Assembly (NCBI RefSeq): GCF_029714365.1 | Contig: NZ_CP121659.1 | Coordinates: forward strand, 2,896,501-2,960,500 | Source: Sinorhizobium terangae | Lineage (GTDB): Bacteria > Pseudomonadota > Alphaproteobacteria > Rhizobiales > Rhizobiaceae | DNA: 64,000 nt | Direction: 5' to 3' | Part shown: in pieces, positions 55,527 through 64,000 of the stretch | Numbering within the stretch: the stretch's first letter is position 1 | Layout: each line of letters opens with the position of its first letter | Translations under genes and position numbers: made by a program | Notes under the pieces: generated by a model | Told to the model about the DNA's origin: nothing | The model's database searches: none | Seen by the model: the letters and a program-made list of their open reading frames with translations, nothing else

Positions 55527-55611
55527 GGCGTCCGGAAATGCTGCGAAGCAACCACATACCGCACCGCACAATTTTCTTGCCGCTTATGGAGAATTCGCTT
55601 AACGTCTGCCC

Positions 55612-55872
55612 ATGACCATTGCGGACCCATTCGATGCCATCGCGGATCCGAACCGGCGCTACCTGCTGGAGGAACTCAGGCGCGCACCGAAAACCGTGAA
55701 CGAACTGGCCGAAGGCCTGCCGATTAGCCGCCCGGCAGTGTCGCAGCACCTGAAGGCGCTGCTCGACTGCAATCTCGTGTCGGTTTCATCGAGCGGAACG
55801 CGGCGGATCTATGCGATCCACAAGCCGGGCTTCGACAAGCTGAACCTGTGGCTCGACCAGTTTTGGTCCTAG
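55612..55872 (+). CDS. ArsR-type winged-helix transcriptional regulator
   Basis: 86 residues, a minimal ArsR/SmtB-like domain: FDAIADPNRRYLLEELRRAP, VNELAEGLPISRPAVSQHLK (recognition helix) and the wing VSSSGTRRIYAI. No metal-binding Cys pair is present (a single Cys), so it is not a classical metal sensor; similar SdpR/YdfF-type proteins control small operons. It follows the TauE gene by 85 bases. Confidence 0.87.
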   Translation: MTIADPFDAIADPNRRYLLEELRRAPKTVNELAEGLPISRPAVSQHLKALLDCNLVSVSSSGTRRIYAIHKPGFDKLNLWLDQFWS

Positions 55873-55974
55873 CGCATCGGCCCGAAAATCGGACCCGATT
55901 TTCGGAAAGCACGATGCGTGGAATCAAAGAGTTACAGCGTCCTTTGTGCGTCCTAAAGGACGCACGGCGCTATA
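55872..55974 (+). repeat. RIME-type intergenic mosaic element, copy B
   Basis: Nearly identical to 15171-15273, with CGAAAATCGGACCCGATTTTCG and GTGCGTCC...GGACGCAC palindromes. It starts at the ArsR gene stop codon and is joined directly to the repeat at 55974. Confidence 0.8.
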
Positions 55975-56026
55975 GTGCATGGCCCCCAAAAATGCGCAGC
56001 GGTTTTGGGATAACGACATGCATAAG
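55974..56026 (+). repeat. AGTGCATGTCGCCCAAAA-family repeat, third copy
   Basis: AGTGCATGGCCCCCAAAAAT, GCGCAGCGGTTTTG and ACGACATGCATAAGG; a diverged match to the tandem pair at 45986-46134. The rest of the 305-base gap 55873-56177 (56027-56177) includes a GACCGGGC/GGCCCGGTC hairpin and nothing I can call a gene. Confidence 0.7.
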
Positions 56027-56177
56027 GAGGAAGGTTCGGAACTGAACGCCCGACAGAAATAGACCGGGCGTCGGGCCCGGTCGAGTGTTCCGTGTACTCC
56101 GTGATGGGAATGGATTCTTGACCTTGTTGCGTTGTCGCTGGGAAAGGAGACAACGCCTCCCGAAATACCGTTCAGAA

Positions 56178-56351
56178 TTAGTGTGTCGAGGAACGGAGTC
56201 TTTCGATTTCGTCCTTGATGCGCAGCTTCCGCCGCTTGAGTTCGCTAATCAACTCGTCCTCGCAGGACGGTGAGTTGAGAGCAGCGTGGAGCTCCTGTTC
56301 CAGGGCGCCATGTTTTTTCTCAAGCGTTGCAAGATGAGCCTCAATGGTCAT
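56178..56351 (-). CDS. DUF465 (YdcH family) small protein
   Basis: 57 residues: MTIEAHLATLEKKHGALEQE, then LHAALNSPSC and ELKRRKLRIKDEIERL. The pattern of an N-terminal helix with EKKH and a final LKKrKLxLKDEI helix defines DUF465. ATG 56351 was chosen; the longer frame is not conserved. It is divergent from a second DUF465 gene 213 bases away. Function unknown. Confidence 0.85.
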   Translation of the reverse strand: MTIEAHLATLEKKHGALEQELHAALNSPSCEDELISELKRRKLRIKDEIERLRSSTH

Positions 56352-56564
56352 TTGGCAGTCCCTTCCTTTTGCTTGCATCCGGCAGGTAAATGCCGGATGT
56401 TCCATGGTGGTAACCTTACTACTCTGCCACGCCATTTTTCATTTGTCGAAGGCGAAATGATGACGTCGGATAACTTCCCGTTACCGCCCAAGATGTGGTA
56501 GAGCGGCGCATGAAAATTCCGGATCGCAGTTCGAATGCGATCGGGCTTATGGGGATCGTTTTGC

Positions 56565-56768
56565 ATGCCGGACCAGGACCAGGCCGAACTCAGACTGACC
56601 ATCGCGCGCCTGAGGCAGGAACATGAAGACTACGACGTCGCCATCAACGCCATGATCGAGACCGGCTGCGACGCCTTGCGCATTCAGCGCATGAAGAAGA
56701 AGAAGCTGGCCATCAAGGACAAGATCAGCAAGATCGAAGACCAGATCATCCCCGATATCATCGCCTGA
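56565..56768 (+). CDS. DUF465 (YdcH family) small protein, second copy
   Basis: 67 residues with [20 protein letters not shown] and the family signature [21 protein letters not shown] 56565 has GGGGA 14 bases upstream. It lies 17 bases before purE and is probably cotranscribed with purEK. The pair of DUF465 genes before purE is a recurring rhizobial arrangement. Function unknown. Confidence 0.85.
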   Translation: MPDQDQAELRLTIARLRQEHEDYDVAINAMIETGCDALRIQRMKKKKLAIKDKISKIEDQIIPDIIA

Positions 56769-56785
56769 AACGGATCAAGACAGAC

Positions 56786-57286
56786 GTGACAGACACGACC
56801 ACCCCGCCCGTCGCCATCATCATGGGAAGCCAGTCGGACTGGGAGACGATGAAGAACGCCGCCGACACGCTCGAAGCGCTCGACATCGCCTACGAGGCCC
56901 GCATCGTTTCGGCTCACCGCACGCCGGACCGGCTGGTGAGCTTCGCCAAGGGCGCACGTGACGAGGGCTTCAAGGTGATCATCGCCGGCGCCGGCGGCGC
57001 CGCGCACCTGCCGGGCATGTGCGCATCGATGACACCGCTGCCGGTCTTCGGCGTGCCGGTGCAGTCGAAGGCGCTTTCCGGTCAGGACAGCCTGCTTTCG
57101 ATCGTGCAGATGCCGGCCGGCATTCCCGTCGGCACGCTGGCGATCGGAAAGGCGGGGGCTATTAATGCGGCGCTGCTCGCCGCCGCCGTCCTCGCCCTTG
57201 GCGACGACGATCTCGCCGACCGCCTCGACGACTGGCGCGAACAGCAGACCGTCTCGGTAGCCGAGTACCCGGTGGACCAGGCATGA
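56786..57286 (+). CDS. purE: N5-carboxyaminoimidazole ribonucleotide mutase PurE
   Basis: Converts N5-CAIR to CAIR in purine synthesis. [15 protein letters not shown] and [15 protein letters not shown] contain the class I active-site Ser, Asp and His. Starts at a GTG (56786); 166 residues. The stop overlaps purK by four bases. Confidence 0.97.
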   Translation: MTDTTTPPVAIIMGSQSDWETMKNAADTLEALDIAYEARIVSAHRTPDRLVSFAKGARDEGFKVIIAGAGGAAHLPGMCASMTPLPVFGVPVQSKALSGQDSLLSIVQMPAGIPVGTLAIGKAGAINAALLAAAVLALGDDDLADRLDDWREQQTVSVAEYPVDQA

Positions 57287-58332
57287 AGACCATCGGCATT
57301 ATTGGCGGCGGCCAGCTCGGCCGCATGCTGGCGATGGCGGCTGCCCGCCTGAATTACCGCACCGTCATTCTCGAACCGCAGCCGGACTGTCCCGCCGCCC
57401 AGGTCGCCAATGCCCAGATCGTTGCGCCTTACGACGACGCGCACGGGCTTGACGAACTCGCCGCGGTCTCCGATCTCATCACCTATGAGTTCGAAAACGT
57501 ACCGGTCTCAGCAGCCATAAGATTGGCGGCCTCGCGCCCGGTTTTCCCCCCGCCGAAGGCGCTGGAAGTGGCGCAGGACCGGCTCGTGGAAAAGCGGTTC
57601 ATCAATGACTGCGGCATTGCCACTGCGCGCTTCCACGCCGTCGACAGCCAGGTGGATCTTGAACTGGCACTCGCCGACTTCGGCGGCGCAGGCGTGCTCA
57701 AGACCCGGCGGCTCGGCTATGACGGCAAGGGCCAGCGCGTGTTCCGCTCGACTGCGGACGACCCCGCCGGCGCCTTCGCGGCCCTCGGCCAGGTCCCCCT
57801 CATCCTGGAAAGCTTCGTACCGTTCGAGCGCGAGATCTCGATCATCGCTGCGCGCAGCCCTGACGGCACGAGCGCCTGTTTCGATCCGGCAGAGAACGTG
57901 CATCGGAACGGCATCCTCCACACCTCGACCGTGCCAGCGTCCGTGGGCTCCGCGACGGCAGACGCCGCACGGGCAGCGGCAACTGCCATACTCGACGCGC
58001 TCGGCTATGTCGGCGTGATCGGAGTCGAGTTCTTCGTGCTGGCCGATGGCAGCGTCGTCGCCAACGAGATCGCGCCGCGCGTCCACAATTCCGGCCACTG
58101 GACGGAAGCGGCCTGCGTCGTCTCGCAGTTCGAGCAGCATATCCGCGCCATTGCCGGCCTGCCGCTGGGCGACCCCTCACGCCATTCGGACTGCGTGATG
58201 CAGAATCTTATCGGCGACGATATTGCCGAGGTCCCTGGCTTGCTTGCCGAACGCAACGTGCTCGTTCATCTCTACGGCAAGGCGGAGGCGCGCGTCGGCC
58301 GCAAGATGGGCCATTTCACCCGCCTGCGCTGA
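57283..58332 (+). CDS. purK: N5-carboxyaminoimidazole ribonucleotide synthase PurK
   Basis: ATP-grasp enzyme making N5-CAIR from AIR, bicarbonate and ATP, working with PurE. The start [20 protein letters not shown], then [28 protein letters not shown] and [13 protein letters not shown] are family marks. 349 residues. Translationally coupled to purE through ATGA. Confidence 0.97.
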   Translation: MKTIGIIGGGQLGRMLAMAAARLNYRTVILEPQPDCPAAQVANAQIVAPYDDAHGLDELAAVSDLITYEFENVPVSAAIRLAASRPVFPPPKALEVAQDRLVEKRFINDCGIATARFHAVDSQVDLELALADFGGAGVLKTRRLGYDGKGQRVFRSTADDPAGAFAALGQVPLILESFVPFEREISIIAARSPDGTSACFDPAENVHRNGILHTSTVPASVGSATADAARAAATAILDALGYVGVIGVEFFVLADGSVVANEIAPRVHNSGHWTEAACVVSQFEQHIRAIAGLPLGDPSRHSDCVMQNLIGDDIAEVPGLLAERNVLVHLYGKAEARVGRKMGHFTRLR

Positions 58333-58383
58333 GAGAACGCCCACAGATTTGCACTGTGCGGAAGGAAAACCCCAGTCGTGCGG

Positions 58384-58412
58384 TTGACACAATAGGGGCG
58401 ACACGGTATGTG
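58384..58412 (+). promoter_or_regulatory. Strong sigma70 promoter before rpmJ
   Basis: TTGACA (58384-58389) and TATGTG (58407-58412) with exactly 17 bases between. Transcription would begin near 58419, about 86 bases before the rpmJ ATG. Confidence 0.65.
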
Positions 58413-58425
58413 CCTGCCTACTTGG

Positions 58426-58450
58426 AGCGCGCTGAATGGCGCGCTTTTGA
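58426..58450 (+). terminator. Hairpin with T-run in the rpmJ leader
   Basis: AGCGCGC and GCGCGCT form a stem followed by TTTTGATTGTT. It is placed to end the purEK transcript, but also lies a few bases after the predicted rpmJ start site, so it may be an attenuator or a 5' stabilising stem. Confidence 0.55.
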
Positions 58451-58504
58451 TTGTTAGAGATTACCGGGCGAATTTTCGTTCCCCGAAACCTGCGGATCAG
58501 GAAA

Positions 58505-58630
58505 ATGAAGATCAAGAATTCGCTCAAGTCGCTGAAGGCCCGTCACCGCGAAAACCGTCTGGTTCGTCGCAAAGGCCGCGTCTACATCATCAACAAGCAG
58601 AACCCGCGCTTCAAGGCACGTCAGGGCTGA
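58505..58630 (+). CDS. rpmJ: Ribosomal protein L36
   Basis: 41-residue L36: [20 protein letters not shown] then [20 protein letters not shown] and Gly. It has no zinc-ligand Cys residues, the zinc-free (YkgO-like) version usual in alphaproteobacteria. Below the length cut-off of most ORF callers. It has its own promoter and leader hairpin between purK and the TPR gene. Confidence 0.95.
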   Translation: MKIKNSLKSLKARHRENRLVRRKGRVYIINKQNPRFKARQG

Positions 58631-58727
58631 CGTACCCGGGGCAGCGATCGGGTTGCCCTGCCGGATTGGCGGTTCGCTCCTGGTGATCCCCCATATTTGA
58701 TTTGATCTTGTTCCATGGCGGGCTACG

Positions 58728-59336
58728 ATGTCCGCCATGCGTATTTTTGTGACCTTGATTCTGGCATCGCTTGCCGTCCTCACCGTCTCAACCGGCAATC
58801 CGCTCCGGGCGGCGGAGCCAGCGCCGCAAACGGAAACGGCAACCCTCACCACACCGAAACAGCGTCTTGATTCCCTGTTCGCCGACCTGAAGAAGGAACG
58901 CGACGAGGCGAAGGCGCGGCAACTCGCCGACCGCATCCGGCTGGAATGGCAGGATTCCGGCAGCGCCACCGTGAACCTCCTGATGCAATGGGCCGACAAG
59001 GCAATCGCCGACGACAAGAAACCCGTTGCGCTCGACATCCTCGATCAGGTGATCGCGCTTGCTCCTAACTACGTGGAAGGCTGGAACCGCCGCGCCACCT
59101 TGCACTATCAAATGGGCAACTACCGCAAGTCAATGTCCGACATAAATCGCGTGCTCGCGATCGAACCACGGCATTTCGGCGCCATTGCAGGCATGGCCAC
59201 CATGCTCGGTGCCGCCGGCAAGGACGAGCTGGCCATGCGCGCCTGGGAACAGTTCCTCGATATCTATCCATCGGATAGAAAGGCGCAGGAGCAGCTTGGC
59301 GAGCTGGCGGAGAAGCTGGCGGGCAGCCGGACCTGA
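58728..59336 (+). CDS. Exported TPR protein
   Basis: 202 residues. Signal peptide (RIFVTLILASLAVLTVS, cleavage near RAA), then TPR units: KKPVALDILDQVIALAPNYV, EGWNRRATLHYQMGNYRKSM and NRVLAIEPRHFGAIAGMATM. ATG 58728 has GGCGGG upstream; ATG 58737 is an alternative start. Probably periplasmic and a protein-interaction module. Monocistronic by appearance. Confidence 0.82.
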   Translation: MSAMRIFVTLILASLAVLTVSTGNPLRAAEPAPQTETATLTTPKQRLDSLFADLKKERDEAKARQLADRIRLEWQDSGSATVNLLMQWADKAIADDKKPVALDILDQVIALAPNYVEGWNRRATLHYQMGNYRKSMSDINRVLAIEPRHFGAIAGMATMLGAAGKDELAMRAWEQFLDIYPSDRKAQEQLGELAEKLAGSRT

Positions 59337-59465
59337 GCTGGTGCGACAGGGGCAGCTTCGCCGAAGCGACGCCGACGGCGGAAGCCTGCCAGGATTGCTT
59401 CCGGAGGCACATGCGGTAGAGCCTGCACCCTTCTCAAGCGCAAATTGGGGAAGACCAGTCCGATC

Positions 59466-60515
59466 ATGCTCGCGGCGTTGCTGCTTCTCGCCATCCTAAC
59501 GATCGCCAGCATCGGCTACAGTGTCTGGCAGGCACGACGCATATCCGCCCGCTTCCCCAACCTGGGCGACCTTGTCGATGTCGGCGGCTTCCGTATGAAC
59601 TGCGTCCAGGTCTCCGCGCCCGGAAGCCCCGATCTGCCGCCGATCGTCTTCATCCACGGTGCCGGCGGGAACCTGCTCGATCAGATGCATGCCTTCAGGC
59701 CGGCGCTCGAAGGCCGGGCGGAGCTGCTTTTCGTCGACCGGCCGGGCCACGGTTACTCGGAGCGCGGCGGATCCTTCAATGGCTGGCCAGACGGCCAGGC
59801 AGAGGCGATCGCCAGACTGATGGAAAGGCGCGGCATCGATCGCGCCATCGTCGTCGGCCACTCCTTCGGCGCTGCAATTGCCGCAAGCTTTGCGCTCCAT
59901 CACCCGGAACGAACCGCGGGTGTCGTGCTTCTCGCACCGGCGACGCATCCCTGGCCCGGCGGAATCGACTGGTACTTCACCTTGGCGAAGCTGCCTTGCC
60001 TCGGCTGGCTCTTCGCCCATACGGTCGCCACCCCGCTCGGCCTCCGGCGCATCGACAGCGCGACACGCTCGATCTTCTCCCCCAATGAGCGCCCGCTGGA
60101 TTACATCGGCAAGACCGCTCCGCATCTGGTGCTGCGGCCGGCAACCTTTCTCAACAATGCGATCGACGTTGCCAACCTGCACGCCTATGTGACGCGTGTC
60201 TCTCCGCGCTATGCCGAGATCGCGGCACCGACGGTCATCATCACCGGCGACAGCGACGCCATTGTCCTAGCCGATATCCATGCGCGCGGCCTTGCGCGCG
60301 ACATTGTCGGATCGGAGCTGTTGTGGATCGCCAATCTCGGCCACAAACCGGATTACGTGGTGACCGAAGTCGTCGTTGCCGCGATCGAGAAACTGGCGGG
60401 CAAACCGTGCGACCTCCAGGAGGCCGCACGGCGGGCCGGAGCCCGCCTCGCGGTCAAGGACGCTTCAATGCCGGAGAAGTCCTATACGCCGGTAAGCCCA
60501 TCCGAGCCGATATAG
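59466..60515 (+). CDS. Membrane-anchored alpha/beta hydrolase
   Basis: 349 residues. An N-terminal membrane segment (MLAALLLLAILTIASIGYSV) precedes an alpha/beta hydrolase fold: PPIVFIHGAGGNLLDQMHAF (oxyanion region), the nucleophile elbow VVGHSFGAA, a likely acid in ITGDSDAIV and a histidine in NLGHKPDYV. ATG 59466 was chosen; a TTG at 59445 is in frame. Its 3' end overlaps the convergent pyk gene by 34 bases. The substrate is unknown. Confidence 0.83.
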   Translation: MLAALLLLAILTIASIGYSVWQARRISARFPNLGDLVDVGGFRMNCVQVSAPGSPDLPPIVFIHGAGGNLLDQMHAFRPALEGRAELLFVDRPGHGYSERGGSFNGWPDGQAEAIARLMERRGIDRAIVVGHSFGAAIAASFALHHPERTAGVVLLAPATHPWPGGIDWYFTLAKLPCLGWLFAHTVATPLGLRRIDSATRSIFSPNERPLDYIGKTAPHLVLRPATFLNNAIDVANLHAYVTRVSPRYAEIAAPTVIITGDSDAIVLADIHARGLARDIVGSELLWIANLGHKPDYVVTEVVVAAIEKLAGKPCDLQEAARRAGARLAVKDASMPEKSYTPVSPSEPI

Positions 60516-61921
60516 GCGATGCGCAGCATATTGGTGGCACCCGGCGTTCCGAGCGGGACACCGGCGGAGATGATGATGCGGTCGCCCGGCTTTCCAAAAC
60601 CCTCCGCCGCGACGATGCGGCAGGCGCGGTTGACCATGTCATCGAGATCTTTCGCATCCTCGGTGACCACGCAGTGCAGGCCCCAGACGACCGAAAGGCG
60701 TCTTGCGGTCTCGACGATCGGCGAAAGCGCGATGACCGGCACCTGCGGCCGCTCACGTGCAGCGCGCAGGCCCGTTGCGCCGGACGACGTGTAGGTGACG
60801 ATCGCCGCGAGCTTCAGCGTCTCGGCGATCTGGTGAGCGGCGAGAGAAATAGCGTCGGCGCCGGTCGCCTCGGGCGGCGTGCGCTGCGCATAGATAATGC
60901 CCGGATAATGCGGATCGCGCTCGACGTTGCTCGCGATCGAGGCCATGGTCGAAACCGCCTCGACCGGATACTCGCCGGAGGCGGATTCGGCCGAAAGCAT
61001 TACGGCGTCGGCGCCTTCGAACACAGCCGTGGCCACGTCGGACACTTCCGCGCGCGTCGGAACCGGCGAGGAAATCATCGACTCCAGCATCTGGGTGGCG
61101 ACGACCACCGGCTTGCCGGCACGCCGACAGGCACGCGTCAGTTGCTTCTGCAGGCCAGGGACGGATTCAAGCGGCATCTCGACGCCGAGATCGCCGCGCG
61201 CCACCATCAGCGCGTCCGAAAGCTCGATGATCTCGTCGATGCGCTCGATCGCCTGTGGCTTTTCGATCTTCGACATCAGGCCGACACGGCCGCGGGCAAC
61301 CTTGCGGACCTCGGCAAGATCTTCCGGCCGCTGGATGAAGGAGAGCGCCACCCAGTCGACCTGCCCTGTCGCCAGAACGGCGTCGAGGTCGACGCGGTCC
61401 TTCTCGGTCAGCGCGCCGACGCCAAGCAGCGTGTCGGGCAGGCTCACGCCCTTGCGGTCCGATATCCTCGTGCCGGAGACAACGGTCGTGACGATGCTCT
61501 TGCCGTCCGTCTTCTCGGCCCTGAGGTGCAGCTTGCCATCGTCGATCAGCAGGCGATCGCCGGGCTTCACCGCCTCGAGGATTTCCGGATGGGGAAGGTA
61601 GACGCGGGTGTTGTCGCCGGGGGTCTCCTTGTTGTCGAGCGTGAAAGTCTGCCCGATTTTGAGCTCGACCTTGCCCTCGGCAAACTTGCCGACGCGCAGC
61701 TTGGGACCCTGCAGATCGGCCAGAATGCCGATCGGTCGGCCGCAACGGGCTTCGACACTACGGATCTTCTCGATCAGCGAGCGCATGACGTCATGGCTCG
61801 CATGGCTCATGTTGATACGGAACAGATCGGCTCCCGCCTCATGCAGCCTCTGGATCATCTGCTCGTCGGACGACGCCGGTCCGAGCGTGGCGAGGATTTT
61901 GACTTTTCTGTTCCGCTTCAT
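60482..61921 (-). CDS. pyk: Pyruvate kinase
   Basis: Transfers phosphate from PEP to ADP, the last step of glycolysis. MKRNRKVKILATLGPASSDE, FRINMSHASHD, ILADLQGPKLRVG, VDWVALSFIQRPEDL, MVARGDLGVEMP and ATQMLESMI are all typical. 479 residues from ATG 61921; the longer frame upstream is the shadow of DUF1036. The start overlaps the stop of the DUF1036 gene by one base, so the two are coupled. Confidence 0.97.
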   Translation of the reverse strand: MKRNRKVKILATLGPASSDEQMIQRLHEAGADLFRINMSHASHDVMRSLIEKIRSVEARCGRPIGILADLQGPKLRVGKFAEGKVELKIGQTFTLDNKETPGDNTRVYLPHPEILEAVKPGDRLLIDDGKLHLRAEKTDGKSIVTTVVSGTRISDRKGVSLPDTLLGVGALTEKDRVDLDAVLATGQVDWVALSFIQRPEDLAEVRKVARGRVGLMSKIEKPQAIERIDEIIELSDALMVARGDLGVEMPLESVPGLQKQLTRACRRAGKPVVVATQMLESMISSPVPTRAEVSDVATAVFEGADAVMLSAESASGEYPVEAVSTMASIASNVERDPHYPGIIYAQRTPPEATGADAISLAAHQIAETLKLAAIVTYTSSGATGLRAARERPQVPVIALSPIVETARRLSVVWGLHCVVTEDAKDLDDMVNRACRIVAAEGFGKPGDRIIISAGVPLGTPGATNMLRIAYIGSDGLTGV

Positions 61922-62406
61922 CAATTCTGGCTTTCCTGCGTGCCGGGCGTGTCGGAAAGCTGAACCATCCAGCTGCCCTGCCGCCCCGTGTCGTATTCCT
62001 TGAATCCCATGCGCTGGAAACCGCGCGCGAAGCAGTCCTGCACGCCGGTGATCTTGAATTCGTTCTCGGCGACGCACATGTTGACCTCGCCGGTCCAGCG
62101 GCCGCCACGAGCCGCATCTTCCGCGTAGAGATAATAATATCTGGATTGAAGTTCGCCCTCGATCAGCGTCGCGCAGGTCGTTGCCGGCACCTGCCACCAG
62201 CCTTCCGTCACCCAGCCCTCCTTGGCGCGGTAGCCGATGGCCACACCTACCAGGGTTTGCGTGCCATTGCAGACACGAAAGTCGGCACGCGCCTCGTCAG
62301 CGAAGAGAAACGAACCAGAGATTGCCGTTAAAAACAGGAGGGTAGCCCAGAACGTTCCCAGGCCCGGTTTCGCTTTGGAAAAAGGATATCTAGACACGGC
62401 TTCCAA
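61921..62406 (-). CDS. DUF1036 exported protein
   Basis: 161 residues. Hydrophobic N-terminal segment (TFWATLLFLTAISGSFLFAD) and signal-like end, then ADFRVCNGTQTLVGVAIGYR, WVTEGWWQVPATTCATLIEG and YYYLYAEDAARGG, the DUF1036 core with conserved Cys and Trp. It is immediately upstream of pyk in many rhizobia. Function unknown; likely periplasmic. ATG 62406 and M1-M30 form the probable start and signal. Confidence 0.9.
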   Translation of the reverse strand: MEAVSRYPFSKAKPGLGTFWATLLFLTAISGSFLFADEARADFRVCNGTQTLVGVAIGYRAKEGWVTEGWWQVPATTCATLIEGELQSRYYYLYAEDAARGGRWTGEVNMCVAENEFKITGVQDCFARGFQRMGFKEYDTGRQGSWMVQLSDTPGTQESQN

Positions 62407-62589
62407 CGGAACTCCGTTTTGATTTGCGTGGCACTTTCTTGCGATGCCCAGCCCCGAAAGTCAACGCAACACTAATCGATTACAATTGGCATTCTGGTGA
62501 CAAAAGGCACAAGAGTTTCGCCTTTTTCTTGCGAATGGCCGTTGCGCGTGCGATCACGGACCGGCGTTGGCAGATCAAGCAGGAGCGGC

Positions 62590-63384
62590 ATGCAGCACTA
62601 TTCCCCTTACGAGATCATTGAAGGCAATTCAGCGAATGGTCTCGTTCTTTTGGCCGACCACGCCATGAATCGTCTGCCGCCGGAATACGGCAAGCTTGGC
62701 CTTCCCGACAGTGCCTTCACCCGGCACATCGCCTATGACATCGGCGTCGAGCCGCTCACGCGGGAACTGGCCTCGGCACTCAATGCGCCGGCCGTGCTCG
62801 GTTGCTTCTCGCGGCTGTTGATCGATCCGAACCGCGGCGAGGACGATCCGACGCTGATCATGAAGATCTCCGACGGCGCGATCATCCCGGGCAATCACCC
62901 GATTACCGACGAGGAATGGGAGAACAGGCTCAACCGCTTCCATCGCCCCTATCACCGCGCCGTTTCCCAAACGATCGCGCAAGCTGCGGCGGCAGGCGGC
63001 AAGGCGCCGCTGGTCATCTCGCTTCATTCCTTCACGCCGTCGTGGAAGGGTATCGCCCGGCCGTGGCATGCCGCGGTGCTCTGGGATAACGATCCGCGTG
63101 CTGTGTTTCCGTTGATCGAACGGCTCGAAGCGGCGGGCGATATCGTCGTCGGTAACAACGAGCCCTATGACGGGGCACTGCGCGGCGACACCATGTATCG
63201 CCATTGCATGGCGCCGGGTATCGCCCATGCGCTGATCGAGATCCGCCAGGACCTGATCGCCGACACGGCCGGCGTCGCTGCCTGGGCCCGGCGCCTCGCC
63301 CCCCTCCTTGCGGAACTCAACGGCCTGCCGACGCTGCATGACTATCAGCGCCACCCCTCGCGGACGGGTGCTTACGACGACTAA
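62590..63384 (+). CDS. N-formylglutamate amidohydrolase family protein
   Basis: 264-residue zinc hydrolase-like protein. LLADHAMNRLPPEYG, DIGVEPLTRELASAL, CFSRLLIDPNRGEDDPTLIM and the active-site ISLHSFTP are family marks. ATG 62590 follows AGGAG at 62581-62585; the upstream frame is not conserved. No hut genes are adjacent, so histidine degradation is not implied. Divergent from DUF1036-pyk. Confidence 0.9.
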   Translation: MQHYSPYEIIEGNSANGLVLLADHAMNRLPPEYGKLGLPDSAFTRHIAYDIGVEPLTRELASALNAPAVLGCFSRLLIDPNRGEDDPTLIMKISDGAIIPGNHPITDEEWENRLNRFHRPYHRAVSQTIAQAAAAGGKAPLVISLHSFTPSWKGIARPWHAAVLWDNDPRAVFPLIERLEAAGDIVVGNNEPYDGALRGDTMYRHCMAPGIAHALIEIRQDLIADTAGVAAWARRLAPLLAELNGLPTLHDYQRHPSRTGAYDD

Positions 63385-63430
63385 CCCTGCATGTTTCCTT
63401 GGACCGCACCTATTTAAGAACAAGACCCGG

Positions 63431-63488
63431 CAGCAATTCAAAGTGCTGCAGCATCCTTTGCGCCTCTCATCCGGCGCGGGCGCTGCAG
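63431..63488 (+). repeat. RIME-like fragment
   Basis: CAGCAATTCAAAGTGCTGCA, GCATCCTTTGCGCC and CCGGCGCGGGCGCTGCAGG parts match the right half of 54587-54674. It lies directly upstream of DUF1244, whose AGGAGGAG ribosome binding site overlaps its end. Confidence 0.55.
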
Positions 63489-63500
63489 GAGGAGACCATC

Positions 63501-63806
63501 ATGACAGAACTCAGCCAGGACCAGCAGACCGCCCTCGAAGCCGCGGCCTTCCGGCGGCTCGTTGCGCATCTGCGCGAACGCAGCGACGTCCAGAATATCG
63601 ACCTGATGAACCTTGCCGGCTTCTGCCGCAATTGTCTTTCCAACTGGTATCGCGAGGCTGCCGAGGCCTCCGGCATAGAGATGAGCAAGGAGGAATCGCG
63701 CGAGATCATCTACGGCATGCCGTATGACGAATGGCGTGCGCGGCACCAGTCGGACGCATCCGCCGAGCAGAAGGCCGCCTTCGAGCGCAACCGCCCGAAA
63801 GAATAG
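63501..63806 (+). CDS. DUF1244 protein
   Basis: 101 residues. LEAAAFRRLVAHLRERSDVQ, NIDLMNLAGFCRNCLSNWY (with the conserved CxxC) and YGMPYDEWRARHQ define DUF1244. ATG 63501 has AGGAGGAG upstream. It is a highly conserved helical protein; the CRNC pair may bind metal. Function unknown. Confidence 0.92.
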   Translation: MTELSQDQQTALEAAAFRRLVAHLRERSDVQNIDLMNLAGFCRNCLSNWYREAAEASGIEMSKEESREIIYGMPYDEWRARHQSDASAEQKAAFERNRPKE

Positions 63807-63987
63807 CAATCCTCGCGATGCCGCTCGCGCGGGAAACGCGATGGCAATGTAAGGTCGCATCGCCCTTTTTCGGGGATCCTGCTCCGGGAAATAGCGCCGT
63901 TGTTGCGCAATCGCCCTTGACCTCGGCGGCTGTTCGCGGCAGGTCACAGCACCCACGAAATTCAATTCCCCATAAAAGGAGAAGACC

Positions 63988-64000
63988 ATGTCGGATGCTC
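63988..64000 (+). CDS. Start of a further gene, probably DUF2312
   Basis: Only ATG plus three full codons (M-S-D-A) fall in the window, after AAAAGGAGA. In related rhizobia the gene after DUF1244 is a DUF2312 protein that begins MSDA, so that is the likely identity, but this rests on order alone. Confidence 0.4.

Noticed and set aside
62590..63384. Histidine utilisation (hutG)
   Set aside because: The family fits, but no hut genes are near, so the specific hut role is not supported.

Overview
This window reads as chromosomal DNA of a Sinorhizobium/Ensifer-type alphaproteobacterium (S. meliloti / medicae / fredii group). The grounds are the GC-rich codon use, rhizobial families such as RcdA, DUF1036, DUF1192, DUF1244 and DUF4164, a sulfolipid sqdBDC operon, CtrA-type boxes (TTAA-N7-TTAA) with GANTC methylation sites, and many copies of RIME-like intergenic palindromes. 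Genus and species are inference from gene content and style; no search was run. No tRNA, rRNA, CRISPR array, prophage or intact insertion sequence was seen.

Layout. 1-7.4 kb (minus strand): envelope genes tolQ-tolR-tolA-tolB, pal, cpoB, then tilS and the first codons of ftsH. 7.7-11.5 kb (plus): a small unknown gene, ku and a three-domain ligD, a non-homologous end-joining cassette. 11.5-12.0 kb (minus): ybgC, normally the first gene of the tol cluster. 12.1-15.1 kb (plus): sqdB-sqdD-sqdC for sulfoquinovosyl diacylglycerol. 15.4-18.9 kb (minus): ruvC, ruvA, ruvB and a Tat-type metallophosphoesterase. The NHEJ and sulfolipid cassettes therefore sit inside a region that is commonly a continuous ruv-ybgC-tol-pal cluster. 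19-28 kb: a luciferase-like oxidoreductase, a YebC regulator, a metallo-hydrolase, an RND efflux pair, YmdB and 5-formyl-THF cyclo-ligase. 28.2-30.8 kb: a tiny LuxR-type HTH protein, a DUF1127-like protein divergent from a LysR regulator, a well supported 6S RNA, zapA and a DUF4164 gene. This is the classic zapA-6S-cycloligase neighbourhood, opened by extra genes.

31-37.4 kb (plus) holds central carbon metabolism: transketolase, GAPDH, a PF06475-like protein, phosphoglycerate kinase and class I aldolase; pyruvate kinase lies separately at 60.5-61.9 kb. 37.6-42.5 kb: PhzF-like protein, a class III cyclase with TPRs, a 51-residue membrane protein, an MFS transporter and DUF1192. 42.5-44 kb: a cell-cycle promoter region (two perfect CtrA-type boxes, clustered GANTC, a free-standing terminator suggesting a small RNA), then rcdA and rpmE. 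44-55.9 kb: an ABC exporter, an orphan TctC-type binding protein, an FAD dehydrogenase, a MotA/MotB-like pair, an inositol monophosphatase, a Sel1 protein, a ThiE-like protein, a TauE/SafE permease and an ArsR regulator. 56-64 kb: two DUF465 proteins, purE-purK, rpmJ, a TPR protein, an alpha/beta hydrolase, pyk with DUF1036, an N-formylglutamate amidohydrolase, DUF1244 and the first codons of another gene.

The least explained items are the CtrA-box/terminator unit at 42.64-42.78 kb, the MotA/MotB-like pair at 49.3-51.4 kb, the interrupted zapA-6S region, the 39-bp-arm inverted repeat between ruvA and ruvC, the operator-like palindrome before the aldolase gene, and several small genes missed by ordinary length cut-offs. 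Most of the rest is conserved housekeeping sequence.
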